Source: Pseudobdellovibrionaceae bacterium (lineage in GTDB: Bacteria; Bdellovibrionota; FAC87; UBA2466; JACKAF01). From it: a stretch of 64,000 nt of DNA. The position numbers and the translations under genes are program-made. Under the pieces are notes generated by a model, which did no database searches, was not told where the DNA came from, and saw nothing but the letters and a program-made list of their open reading frames with translations. Each line of letters starts with the position of its first letter. The stretch's first letter is position 1. Below are positions 16,812-26,160 of the stretch, piece after piece. The DNA lies in assembly GCA_020635235.1 (NCBI GenBank), contig JACKAF010000002.1, positions 310,001 through 374,000 of the forward strand, written 5' to 3'.

Positions 16812-19800
16812 ATGGTGGGGAGATCTTTTCCCGCTTTGAAGACTATTGTCTTCGGGCTTTTCTTAACTTTCGCAACACGAGGCGTGGCCTCATTTCCTTC
16901 CAAGCCGGGCGAGGATCCCTGGCTTAATCGACCAAACGATCCGGGCTATGTGAATGCTTGGAACTTATTTTCGCACATCCCTTTTAATCATATAGGCTCG
17001 GTTTCAGAGTTCGAACGAAGCATTGGATCCGGTGTGCATGCCGATAAAGCTTGGCAGTATCACACAGGAACCCCTGATACGGTGATTGCCGTCTTGGATT
17101 CCGGAATTTTTTGGGACGCAGACGATCTCCTAGAGCGGTTTTATCTAAACCGCGCTGAGCTCCCCAAGCCTGAAGGAAAAAATACTTACGATGCCAATGG
17201 AGACGGCCGCTTTTCGGTGAGCGACTACGCTGGCGATTCAAGAGTCTCCGACAAAAACGGAAACGGAAAAATTGATCCAGGCGATCTCATCGCTGTATTT
17301 TCCAATGGCGTTGACGAGGATGGAAATGGTTACGTCGACGATATTTCTGGTTGGGACTTTCATGAGTTTGACAATGATCCGGCAGATAGGACGCGCTTTG
17401 GGCATGGGACGGGGGAAGCTCACGGCTCCACAGCGGCGCTAAATAACGGCATCGGCTACTCAGGAATATGCGGCAATTGTTCGGTGATTCCTCTACGCCT
17501 CAATGATAGTTTTATCGTGGATGCCAACGCCTTTTCTAAAGCGGTTGTTTACGCGACGGATATGCGCGTCAGCCTCATCCAACAGGCCCTGGGTTCGGTC
17601 AACTCGAGCCAGTTCACGCGCGAGGCGGTGGAGTACGCCTACGCAAAGGGTGTTCCTATCATCGGATCGGCGGCGGATGAGAATAGCTACCACCACAACT
17701 ACCCTTCCACTATCGATCCCATCATCTACCCGAACGCCATTCGGTACGACTCACAGAACTACGAAGAGGCGAGCACATTTTTGAATTTCAACAACTGCTC
17801 GAACTTTGGCGCACGAGTAGATGTGTCGGTGCCCGGACGAGCCTGTTCCTCCGAAGCGACGGCCATTCTTTCGGGGGTCTCGGGTCTAACTCTCTCTTAT
17901 GCCAAATCACTTGGTCACCCGCTAAGCCCAGGCGAGCTGAACGCTTTAATCAAGATGGCAGCAACAGACATCGCGCTGGGTCCGAACGACAACGATCCGT
18001 TCCGCTACTCTACGTATGCAGGGTGGGACACCATTACAGGTTATGGACGGGCGAACACAGCGAACATGTTCAAAGCCATCCGCGAATCAAAGCTGCCAGC
18101 CGAAGTCCGCATCTTGAGTCCTGACTGGTTTGAGCTCTTCCGTTTCTCAAAAGACAAAAAGATTGAGATCTACGCCAAGATTGTAGCGAGGAGTCAGGGC
18201 GTTCGAGTTCGCGTCGAAGTGCTGAAGGGGGTAGAGACCTCTTCCACGCAGAGCCAGGTGCTTTACGATGGGGAACTAGCGGAGCGTAGCTTTACGGGCA
18301 AGCTTGCGGAAACAACCCTGGAAGCACTGAAGTCTCTCAAAACGGGAGGCCTTGACGTTGAGCGGAATAGAAATGCCTACACGGTCCGCGTGACAGCTGT
18401 GGACCGCCAAGGGGTTCGTTCCGAAGCTCGAAAAACTTTTTTTGCATTCGAAGATAAGCAGCTATATGCGAGCTTTCCCGAAAAAATGTCGGGATCTGGG
18501 GAGAGTGTTGGAGCCTTTGCGGATCTCGATGGAAACGGAACAGATGAGTTTGTGACTGCGGACGGAAGCGGTTACCTGCACGCCTATACCTATCCATCCG
18601 GTGAACTCAAAGGCTTTCCAGTGCGAGGCGCGGACTCCCGCTACGCAGCGGGCCGTGGTGCCTCTATTGCGGCACCCATTGCGATAGGGGACTTAAACGG
18701 GAACGGAAAACTTGAAACGGTAACAGTCTCGCTGGAAGGGCACCTCAATGCGATTGCGAGTGATGGGACCGAACTTGCTGGCTTCCCTTTGGCGTTGCCT
18801 TTTCCTGATATGAGCACCGTGGCGCCGGATCAGGTGCTCGCTAACGGTGTGATGGGCGCTCCAGTGCTGCTTGACCTGGATGGCGATGGGAAACTTGAAA
18901 TCGTTGTCGTCGCTTTCGACGGGCTCATCCACGCCTATAAAGCCGATGGCAGTGTTCAATCAGGCTTTCCTTTTGCCTTGGAGCATAACGGGAAGCGCGC
19001 CAAGTTACTTTCTTCGCCGGCTGTGTACGACGTCGATAAGGACGGCACTCCGGATCTGATATTGGGTTCTAACCACGTCGGCGATGAAGCGGGTTTCTTA
19101 TGGGTCGTGAGCGGGAAGGGAAATCTCTCCAACAAAGGCTTCCCTGGTTTTCCGGCGCGGGTGCCCGTAATCAAGGACTCGGTGTTGCCGACGATTGGTG
19201 TGGGCATCCCTACGGCGCCGGCGTTGGCCGATACGGATGGAGACGGTGAACCCGAGATCCTAATTCACCCGTTTCTCGGAAAGAGCTATCTCTTCGATCT
19301 TCATGGGAAGATTAAGATGGGTCTCAACATGAAAGTAGGTGAGGGGCAAACCAGCAATGATACGCATATGGTATCGGGGTTTGGTCACCCGGCATTTGCA
19401 AACCTAGGAACTGGGAATCTGATGAGTCCCATAGGTGTCGGCCTTGGCAAACGTGCGCTTACCGCTCTGGCATTAGGGGGCAAACGTTTTGACTACCAGC
19501 ACATGGTGGGCGCTTGGGAACCCTCCAAAGGAAACATGCTTTCGGGGTTTCCTAAAATCCTCGAAGATACCGCGCTTTCTCCTGCGCCTATAGCGGCGGA
19601 TTTGGACGGCGACGGTGTGTCTGAGATTGTCGTCGGTTCGGGGGGATACTTCTTGCACGGCTTTGCTAAGAACGGAGAAGCCGAAGGCTTTCCGCATTTC
19701 ACCGGGGGATGGATGTATGGGACCCCGAACGCGGGGGACTTCAATGGAGACGGAAAAGTGGACATCGCGGTCACAACTCGCGAAGGCTACGTTTTCATTT

Positions 19801-19898
19801 GGCCGACTCGCGGGAACGCAAAGAGTCTGAAGAACGCGTGGCCGACTTTCAAATCGGATACCAGGCGTACGGGCACGCATCTGATAACAAACAACTAA
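16812..19898 (+). CDS. Secreted subtilisin-like peptidase (S8) with FG-GAP/VCBS repeats
   Basis: 1028 residues with a signal peptide (about 1-27). S8 catalytic domain: Asp96 (VLDSGI), His198 (GHGTGEAHG) and Ser347 (CSSEATA). The usual GTSMATP box is degenerate around the Ser, and the oxyanion Asn position appears to be Asp289 (GSAADENS). Calcium-type loops (DANGDG, DKNGNG, DEDGNG) interrupt the region between Asp and His. About 490-1020 hold at least seven FG-GAP repeats (ADLDGNG, GDLNGNG, LDLDGDG, YDVDKDG, ADTDGDG, ADLDGDG, GDFNGDG), probably an integrin-type beta-propeller. Preceded by a G-rich ribosome-binding site. An exported protease with a binding propeller, or a weakly active adhesin-like relative. 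Confidence 0.88.
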   Translation: MVGRSFPALKTIVFGLFLTFATRGVASFPSKPGEDPWLNRPNDPGYVNAWNLFSHIPFNHIGSVSEFERSIGSGVHADKAWQYHTGTPDTVIAVLDSGIFWDADDLLERFYLNRAELPKPEGKNTYDANGDGRFSVSDYAGDSRVSDKNGNGKIDPGDLIAVFSNGVDEDGNGYVDDISGWDFHEFDNDPADRTRFGHGTGEAHGSTAALNNGIGYSGICGNCSVIPLRLNDSFIVDANAFSKAVVYATDMRVSLIQQALGSVNSSQFTREAVEYAYAKGVPIIGSAADENSYHHNYPSTIDPIIYPNAIRYDSQNYEEASTFLNFNNCSNFGARVDVSVPGRACSSEATAILSGVSGLTLSYAKSLGHPLSPGELNALIKMAATDIALGPNDNDPFRYSTYAGWDTITGYGRANTANMFKAIRESKLPAEVRILSPDWFELFRFSKDKKIEIYAKIVARSQGVRVRVEVLKGVETSSTQSQVLYDGELAERSFTGKLAETTLEALKSLKTGGLDVERNRNAYTVRVTAVDRQGVRSEARKTFFAFEDKQLYASFPEKMSGSGESVGAFADLDGNGTDEFVTADGSGYLHAYTYPSGELKGFPVRGADSRYAAGRGASIAAPIAIGDLNGNGKLETVTVSLEGHLNAIASDGTELAGFPLALPFPDMSTVAPDQVLANGVMGAPVLLDLDGDGKLEIVVVAFDGLIHAYKADGSVQSGFPFALEHNGKRAKLLSSPAVYDVDKDGTPDLILGSNHVGDEAGFLWVVSGKGNLSNKGFPGFPARVPVIKDSVLPTIGVGIPTAPALADTDGDGEPEILIHPFLGKSYLFDLHGKIKMGLNMKVGEGQTSNDTHMVSGFGHPAFANLGTGNLMSPIGVGLGKRALTALALGGKRFDYQHMVGAWEPSKGNMLSGFPKILEDTALSPAPIAADLDGDGVSEIVVGSGGYFLHGFAKNGEAEGFPHFTGGWMYGTPNAGDFNGDGKVDIAVTTREGYVFIWPTRGNAKSLKNAWPTFKSDTRRTGTHLITNN

Positions 19899-19913
19899 AA
19901 AGTGGGGGGGCAT

Positions 19914-21386
19914 ATGAGGAAAATAGTGGCAATGATAGGTGTCGTGTGTGCGTGGAGCACACTCGCCGCCGAGTTTGACACGCAAGAGGCCTTTTATCTC
20001 TATATGAATAGAGCGGGGCTAAACCTAAGCGCGAAAGAACTGCAGCAGCAATTCTTGGGGGATATAAACAGTGCGCCTCTACCGGACTTTGACGAAAAAG
20101 GCTGGGGTGGCATTCGCGCACAGGGACGCGGTCTTAGTTACACCGTCGACTTTGGAGACTTGAAGATAGTCCCAGCTAAGGATCGTTTGGAACTCAGTCT
20201 TGACGTAAACTTTGTACGGGTTCACCTCAATAGTGTCCGATTCAGTAAGAAACTCCTCGTAGAGATTTCTTCCACTTGCGAAAATACGGCCATCGAAGTG
20301 AATGGGCCTGTGAAGGTGGGTGCTCATATCGGACTATCCGTAAACAACGGAACGGTCCAACTGACTACTCCCAACCTGAGCTTCCCGCTGCCTGAGGACA
20401 AATATAAGGTCGACGGGCCTTCAAAATGCAGTGGGGTGCTGGGTGTCGGCCACATTATCAAGCTTGTAGTCAAAGAGGCCCTGAAGCGTTCGCGCGCCAC
20501 CATTGAGAAAAAAATTGTAGAGCAGGCAAGCAAACTGGCTCCTCAGCTGCAGCAGCAGCTCAATCAGGCGGTGATTCGGGATATCCCGTTTGAAGTTGAG
20601 AAGTTTATTCCCTTCCAGGACGCTAGTCCGGTGCTTCGCACCTCGCCGCACCACGTGCGTATCGACTCTCGTGGGATGGAATTCGTTATGAATGTGAATG
20701 TCGCGCGTGACGGCCTTCCGCAGGATGAGGCTCCAGCGTGGTTTGATGCGGCGGCAACGAGCGTGGGGCAGGCCGGTGTAAACCCGCAACTTTTTGGCGA
20801 GCTCCTTGGGAAAGTTGTTCCGGTTGGCGCGTGGATCGGCCTGGAGGAAGAACTTGTTCCCGGTGTTCAGGAAGCCATGAAGATCGAGCACGCGGCGGCT
20901 ATCTGGCCGGATCTTCGCCAGATCCGTGTGACGAAGAACTATCTGCGTCCGATGATCCGCTTTGCGGGGGCACCGGAATTTAGCGTGATTGCGGATGAAG
21001 CTCTTGTACGCGTGAAAATCCCACTCGAGATGTTGTTTCAGATCCACCAGAACGGCTGGAAGAATTACTACACGTTCAAGCTGGATTTGGATTTGACGAC
21101 GAGCCTTAACATAGACGCTGAAAAGTTAGGTGTCGCTCTAAAGCCCCAAACCGTGCTTAATCTGAGCGGTGAGTGGGCCGAAGGCTACGTACCCCAGGAG
21201 AGCTATGTCGAAAGTGAGGTCGCCGAAGTGGTGTTCCTCAGTCTCTTTGACGTACTGTATGCGAAAGGCAACTTGCTTAAAGTCGACGTCCCAAGAGTAC
21301 CGTTTGGCGGTGCTTCCGTCTCTTTGAGCAGCCCGCATGTGGTGGCTCCATATATCCGTGTTGGTCTCGAGGCTAGCGGGTCCTAA
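19914..21386 (+). CDS. Large exported protein of unknown function
   Basis: About 490 residues with a signal peptide (MRKIVAMIGVVCAWSTLAA, cut near residue 19). The ATG at 19914 follows a G-rich ribosome-binding site; a GTG at 19902 is in frame but lies within that site. The body is beta-rich with amphipathic stretches (LELSLDVNFVRVHL; YTFKLDLDLTTSLNI) and one long basic/amphipathic helix (about 185-225), a mix reminiscent of lipid-binding TULIP/BPI folds. That resemblance is only a hypothesis. It follows the FG-GAP subtilase by 15 bases and probably shares its transcript. Confidence 0.75.
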   Translation: MRKIVAMIGVVCAWSTLAAEFDTQEAFYLYMNRAGLNLSAKELQQQFLGDINSAPLPDFDEKGWGGIRAQGRGLSYTVDFGDLKIVPAKDRLELSLDVNFVRVHLNSVRFSKKLLVEISSTCENTAIEVNGPVKVGAHIGLSVNNGTVQLTTPNLSFPLPEDKYKVDGPSKCSGVLGVGHIIKLVVKEALKRSRATIEKKIVEQASKLAPQLQQQLNQAVIRDIPFEVEKFIPFQDASPVLRTSPHHVRIDSRGMEFVMNVNVARDGLPQDEAPAWFDAAATSVGQAGVNPQLFGELLGKVVPVGAWIGLEEELVPGVQEAMKIEHAAAIWPDLRQIRVTKNYLRPMIRFAGAPEFSVIADEALVRVKIPLEMLFQIHQNGWKNYYTFKLDLDLTTSLNIDAEKLGVALKPQTVLNLSGEWAEGYVPQESYVESEVAEVVFLSLFDVLYAKGNLLKVDVPRVPFGGASVSLSSPHVVAPYIRVGLEASGS

Positions 21387-21392
21387 GGGAAA

Positions 21393-21427
21393 GAGGAGGG
21401 GAGCTTCCCCCGAAGTATCCCCTCCTC
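21393..21427. terminator. GC-rich hairpin between convergent genes
   Basis: A perfect 10-bp inverted repeat, GAGGAGGGGA (21393-21402) and TCCCCTCCTC (21418-21427), closes a 15-base loop just after the + strand gene and touches the stop codon of the minus-strand gene. There is no T-run, so it may act as a bidirectional barrier or mRNA-end stabiliser rather than a classical terminator. Confidence 0.5.
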
Positions 21428-22515
21428 TATATAGGGATCAATTCCAACCCAAAGTTTCTAAACTGCCTGACAAAATCGAGAAAAAGTCCCACCTGGCGCG
21501 GGGTGAGTTCTATGGCGATGGCACTGCTTGCGTAAAAGTAGTCCGCCTCGGGATCATCGAACTCAGTTTCTGCAATAAGCTGAGACGGTATCAGTGTACG
21601 CAGGCCGCTTACGTGCACGATAAGGCCCGACTGGTGTCGGAATAGATCCAAGTAGTCGTCGTACTGAGCAGTCTCCAAAAGCAGGAATGGGGCGCGGGTG
21701 TTATCCCAAAGGTGTGAGGCACGGTGTTTTTCCACCGTTACAGCAAATTCCAGGGGCTCACTTTCGGTAAGTGTGGCCATGGCGTCAAACTCAAAGAGCT
21801 CAACGTCTTCTTCAATAATGAGCGACCGGTCCTGATGCACTATTTGAAAGCGATCCTGATCTTTGATTCGTGCGAGGACGTGCTCTAAAGGATCGAAGCC
21901 TCCCAAAAGTTGTGGCCGCAGCTTGTCCAATGCGTCCAGAACCATCCGGAAGAATTCCTTTTCGGTTTTTTCTCGATTAACCCCATTTTGTCGCTCAATA
22001 GCAAAAAAATCCGCAAGTGAGGGGAGAGCGGTCACCAGCTGTGAGGCCGTGTAGAGCGCCAAATGGTCGAGTGGGATTTCGTGCCAGCTCCGACGGTTAA
22101 GCACCATCAACGTAAAAAACTCCTGGGCCGCTTCCTTTTTTGTGTGGGCAATCAGAGCCCCTAGGCGATGAAGAAGTGCGATGTATAGCCGACCGACATT
22201 GTAGGTGGCCATCTCCCGGTAACGGCGCTCAAAGTTATCAAAGTCGTATTGGCCCCGGACAATGGTGGAGCCGCGCAAACTAATTGGAGCCTGTCCGCTT
22301 AGGGGCACAGGGTTTGAAATGACGGGTAACTCAAAGGCATACGATCTTCCCGGAACTGTCGTGAAAATTGCCGTATAGGGCACCTCAGGGTGCACAACGT
22401 ACGAAAAACCATATGGAGATCCATACACTTCATACACACACGGCCACTGAGTTGCCGCAAGAGTGTCCCCCCAGACCATGCCTAGCAAAAGGATGGCACT
22501 AACGACTTTTCGCAT
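21427..22515 (-). CDS. Exported protein of unknown function
   Basis: About 362 residues from the ATG at 22515, which gives a clear signal peptide (MRKVVSAILLLGMVWGDTLAA). An upstream in-frame start would put 27 unlikely residues before it. The mature protein has no motif I can name. Its first 100 residues look beta-rich, the middle (about 115-235) helical, and the end again beta-rich. Single gene, convergent with the unknown exported protein at 19914. Confidence 0.7.
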   Translation of the reverse strand: MRKVVSAILLLGMVWGDTLAATQWPCVYEVYGSPYGFSYVVHPEVPYTAIFTTVPGRSYAFELPVISNPVPLSGQAPISLRGSTIVRGQYDFDNFERRYREMATYNVGRLYIALLHRLGALIAHTKKEAAQEFFTLMVLNRRSWHEIPLDHLALYTASQLVTALPSLADFFAIERQNGVNREKTEKEFFRMVLDALDKLRPQLLGGFDPLEHVLARIKDQDRFQIVHQDRSLIIEEDVELFEFDAMATLTESEPLEFAVTVEKHRASHLWDNTRAPFLLLETAQYDDYLDLFRHQSGLIVHVSGLRTLIPSQLIAETEFDDPEADYFYASSAIAIELTPRQVGLFLDFVRQFRNFGLELIPI

Positions 22516-22645
22516 GTAATTTGACGGATAGCACACCCGCGTCATCTCGGCTAGCTTGATGTTCTTTTGTTTTCCTAGGCATGGCGATTTTGCCAAACTC
22601 GCGCTATATTTTAGGGCACTTATAGCACCGCGCCATGGAGGGATT

Positions 22646-24553
22646 ATGGATATTGCAGCGCAGGGAAATCGAACCGAGCAGGAACGCCAGGCACTGGAAG
22701 TTGCAGAGGATGCCCGCGAGGAAAACTGGCAACACCCCAGCTTTTGCGCCGAGCTTTTTCAGGGGAACTTTAAGTTCAACCTAATCTATCCCTTTCCAGA
22801 GCAGTCCGAGTCCGAGAAAGCCGAAGGAACGGCCCTCATCAACAAGGTGCTGGATTACCTCAAGGCCAATTTGGATCCCATTGCGGTAGACGAAACCAAA
22901 GAGATTCCGGAATCCGTCGTGCGCGGTCTTGGCGATATCGGCGCAATGGGGATCAAGATCCCAAAAGAATACGGCGGGCTTGGAATGTCGCAGACCAACT
23001 ACGTGCGACTTATCCACGCCGTTGCCAGCTACTGCCCGTCCACCGCGGTCTTGCTCTCGGCTCACCAATCTATCGGTGTGCCACAGCCTTTAAAGATGTT
23101 CGGAACCGAGGAACAGAAGAAAAAGTGGTTGCCCCGTCTGGCCAAAGGCGCCGTGTCTGCGTTTGCGCTAACCGAGCCGGATGTCGGAAGTGATCCGGCG
23201 CAGATGTCGATGATTGCAACGCCGACAGAAGATGGAAACCACTATATTCTAAACGGGACCAAACTTTGGACGACCAACGGGGTCATTGCCGAATTGATGG
23301 TGGTAATGGCGCTCACGCCGCCAAAAAAACTTCCGGACGGCCGCGAAAAGAAGCAGATTACGGCCTTTGTGGTGGAGCGTGACACCCCTGGGTTTAGCAT
23401 CCTTCACCGTTGCGATTTCATGGGGCTCAAAGGAATTCAGAACGGACTTCTGAAGTTTGAGAACGTCAAAGTTCCCAAGGAAAACATTCTGTGGGGCCCG
23501 GGAAAAGGCCTTAAGCTAGCTCTGATTACTTTGAATACGGGGCGCTTAACTCTGCCGGCGGCGTGTACCGCTACGGCGCGTACCTGTCTGCAAGTGGCGC
23601 GTACTTGGGCAAAGGAGCGCGAACAGTGGGGCGGGTCCATTGGTAGCCATGAGTCGAGTGCCGGGCGACTTCTTTTTGCGGCCGGCGCCACCTACACAAT
23701 GGAGTCGGTCGGTTCGCTGACTTCCGGAATGGCGGATCAGGGAAATGCGGACATTCGAATTGAAGCTTCGCTTGGGAAGCTTTTTTCCTCGGGCTTGGGA
23801 TGGCGCGTAGTAGATCAGACACTCCAACTCCGCGGGGGACGAGGCTATGAGACGGCCCGCTCGCTGGAAGAACGGGGTGACACACCTTATCCTATCGAAC
23901 AAATCATGCGCGATTTTCGAATCAACATGATCATCGAAGGGACGAGTTCCATCCAGCGCTTATTTGTCGCGCGCGAAGCTTTGGACAAACACCTCAAGCT
24001 CGCGATGGGACTTTTCAACCCAAAGGCGGGGCTCGGTGAAAAGTTTTCGACGTTGATTAAAGCCGGGTTCTTCTACGCCTTCTGGTACCCGAAGCTTTGG
24101 ATCTGTTCCTTCTGGCCGATGTACACCTGGGCCGGTGGGTGGGAGTCGCGTTACTTGCGGTTTGTTTCTAACATGAGCAAGAAAATCGCGCGCAAAACTT
24201 TTCACGCGATGGCGCTCAATGGACCAGCGTTGGAACGCAAACAGCGCGCGCTTGGGCGGATTGTCGATTCGGGGATGTTTATTTTTGCTCTGTCGGCGGT
24301 ACTTTCTCGTTATCTAACGCGAAAGAAAAACGGAAAACTGAATCCCAAAGAAACTCAGCTCGTGAAGAAAATCTGCCGTTCGCTTCGTATGGATGCAAAG
24401 ATTGCGCTCGCAAAAGTTCGCATCGCTCCGGGGAAGAGTCAGATTGTAGCGATGTCGAAGTCCATCATGGGGGGTGAACTCGCCTGGTTGGAAGAAGACA
24501 TTGCGGACGTTGTGGGCTTGAGTAAGGCGCGTCAAAAGCCCCCTTTGAAATAG
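22646..24553 (+). CDS. Acyl-CoA dehydrogenase, long form with C-terminal extension
   Basis: About 635 residues from the ATG at 22646, which follows GGAGG. The ACAD core (about 60-450) has the FAD/substrate motifs FALTEPDVGSDPAQM (about 172) and LWTTNG, and the C-terminal core motif IIEGTSSIQRLF (about 430) with the catalytic-type Glu. Some 170-200 extra residues follow, as in VLCAD/ACAD9-type enzymes (typical ACADs are about 380-400). The reaction is alpha,beta-dehydrogenation of an acyl-CoA in fatty-acid beta-oxidation. No other beta-oxidation gene lies nearby. Confidence 0.9.
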   Translation: MDIAAQGNRTEQERQALEVAEDAREENWQHPSFCAELFQGNFKFNLIYPFPEQSESEKAEGTALINKVLDYLKANLDPIAVDETKEIPESVVRGLGDIGAMGIKIPKEYGGLGMSQTNYVRLIHAVASYCPSTAVLLSAHQSIGVPQPLKMFGTEEQKKKWLPRLAKGAVSAFALTEPDVGSDPAQMSMIATPTEDGNHYILNGTKLWTTNGVIAELMVVMALTPPKKLPDGREKKQITAFVVERDTPGFSILHRCDFMGLKGIQNGLLKFENVKVPKENILWGPGKGLKLALITLNTGRLTLPAACTATARTCLQVARTWAKEREQWGGSIGSHESSAGRLLFAAGATYTMESVGSLTSGMADQGNADIRIEASLGKLFSSGLGWRVVDQTLQLRGGRGYETARSLEERGDTPYPIEQIMRDFRINMIIEGTSSIQRLFVAREALDKHLKLAMGLFNPKAGLGEKFSTLIKAGFFYAFWYPKLWICSFWPMYTWAGGWESRYLRFVSNMSKKIARKTFHAMALNGPALERKQRALGRIVDSGMFIFALSAVLSRYLTRKKNGKLNPKETQLVKKICRSLRMDAKIALAKVRIAPGKSQIVAMSKSIMGGELAWLEEDIADVVGLSKARQKPPLK

Positions 24554-24706
24554 CGCAGCTCTTAACAGCCGTTAAAGTTTAGTTAGGGGTTTTCCTAATT
24601 ATTTAGTTAACTTGTCCTATTCGTGTTGCTACTATCATTTTCAGCAACTTCGGTATTACACGTCATTTCATAACGCAGTACTTTAAAAAATAAGGGGGCC
24701 TTGTAT

Positions 24707-26086
24707 ATGCCTGCTTCACGCAAACTACTCTCGATAGGATTGGTTGCTGTGTTTTGTATTTCCAGTCTATCTTTCGGAAAAAACTATGTAGAAGGACAAG
24801 TAATCGTTAAGTTCGCGGACGCCCAGAATATGGACGACGCCCGCGTCGTACTCGACAACACCTTCTTTGATGTGGACCAGGCTCTTATTCCTGAAAACGG
24901 AATTTTCCTAGTTAAGCCCATCACTAATATGACAACGGAGCAGGCCATTCAGCACCTGACCCACATGGATGCTGTGGTCTACGCCCAAGCCGATCACTTT
25001 GTGACTAAGCGGACGGCTCCCAATGATCCTCGCTTCGGCGAACAGTGGGGACTGAGCAACCCTACAGAAGGGGCGGACATTCGGGCGATTGATGCCTGGA
25101 AGTTTGGCCTAGGCGGGAAAGATCGCGCGGGCCGTGACATTGTGGTCGCTGTCGTGGACGGTGGTGTCGATGTGAACCACGAAGATCTAAAGGAAAACAT
25201 CTGGGTGAACAGTGGCGAAATCGCCGGCAACGGCATCGACGACGATGGCAACGGCTACGTCGATGACGTGAATGGCTGGAACGTTTTTGACGACAACGGC
25301 ACAGTTTCTGCGGACCGTCATGGTACGCACGTCGCCGGCATCGTCGGCGCTCGTGGCGACAACGGCTTGCACACAGTGGGCGTCAACTGGAACGTCAAGA
25401 TCATGGCCGTCGAAGGGGCCTCTGGTCAGACGTCCACGGTTTTGAAAGCCTACGGCTATGTTCTCAAGCAGAAACAGCTGTACCTTGAAACCAACGGAGC
25501 GAAGGGCGCCAACGTAGTGTCCACCAACTCCAGTTTTGGTGTCGATTACGCCAAGTGTGACAGTGGTCAGTACCCGGCCTGGAACGACATTTACAACGAA
25601 ATGGGAAAAGCGGGCATCCTTTCGGCTGCGGCAACGGCGAACATGAATATCGATGTGGATAGCACGGGCGACGTCCCTACAGGCTGTTCCAGCGACTATC
25701 TGATTACCGTTACAAACACCACGCGCGCGGACAAGAAGTCGAGCTACGCGGGTTATGGTGCTACAACGATTGATATCGGGGCGCCGGGAACCGACATTTT
25801 GTCGACTCTTCCGGGAAACAAGGCCGGAACGCTTACGGGAACCTCGATGGCGACGCCTCACGTGGCGGGCGCTGTTGCGTTTCTCCACAGTGTTGCGAGC
25901 GAAGACTTCTTCGCAACCGTTCAGGCAAACCCTGGTGATGCGGCCCTGCTTCTAAAGAAGCTCATGCTCAGCAGTGTGGATGCCAACGCGGATTTGGATG
26001 GAAAGACGGTCAGCGGTGGTCGCCTGAATCTGGCGAAAGCTGCTAACGTCATTGCGTCTCACAGTTCGGAAGCTTGCTTTCCCTAG
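24707..26086 (+). CDS. Secreted subtilisin-like serine protease (S8)
   Basis: About 459 residues. The ATG at 24707 follows AAGGGGG; a TTG two codons upstream is in frame but unlikely. Signal peptide to about residue 24, then an inhibitor-I9-like propeptide (about 28-100, starting YVEGQVIVKF). Catalytic domain with Asp151 (VVDGGVD), His205 (RHGTHVAG) and Ser380 (GTSMATPHVAG), all canonical. A calcium-type loop GNGIDDDGNGYVDD lies between Asp and His, as in the other subtilase at 16812. The oxyanion region reads SAAATANMN. Monocistronic and closed by the terminator at 26116. A good candidate for an active extracellular protease. Confidence 0.94.
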   Translation: MPASRKLLSIGLVAVFCISSLSFGKNYVEGQVIVKFADAQNMDDARVVLDNTFFDVDQALIPENGIFLVKPITNMTTEQAIQHLTHMDAVVYAQADHFVTKRTAPNDPRFGEQWGLSNPTEGADIRAIDAWKFGLGGKDRAGRDIVVAVVDGGVDVNHEDLKENIWVNSGEIAGNGIDDDGNGYVDDVNGWNVFDDNGTVSADRHGTHVAGIVGARGDNGLHTVGVNWNVKIMAVEGASGQTSTVLKAYGYVLKQKQLYLETNGAKGANVVSTNSSFGVDYAKCDSGQYPAWNDIYNEMGKAGILSAAATANMNIDVDSTGDVPTGCSSDYLITVTNTTRADKKSSYAGYGATTIDIGAPGTDILSTLPGNKAGTLTGTSMATPHVAGAVAFLHSVASEDFFATVQANPGDAALLLKKLMLSSVDANADLDGKTVSGGRLNLAKAANVIASHSSEACFP

Positions 26087-26115
26087 TCGAAAGTAACGCT
26101 TTACATCATCTCGGC

Positions 26116-26159
26116 ACGGCCTTAGTTTGAAACTCAAACTAAGGCCGTCTTTTTTTTTT
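26116..26159 (+). terminator. Strong intrinsic terminator of the subtilase gene
   Basis: Perfect 15-bp stem, ACGGCCTTAGTTTGA (26116-26130) with its reverse complement (26134-26148), three-base loop AAC, then C and ten T. One of the cleanest terminators in the window. Its T-run ends one base before the next start codon at 26161. Confidence 0.95.
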
Positions 26160-26160
26160 C

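Noticed and set aside
20421..21047. 208-codon minus-strand frame antisense to the exported protein at 19914
   Set aside because: Composition is erratic, it lacks a start signal, and the + strand frame has a signal peptide and continuous protein character.
25187..25888. 233-codon minus-strand frame antisense to the canonical subtilase
   Set aside because: The + frame has all three catalytic motifs; the antisense is Arg/Val-rich, a typical shadow.
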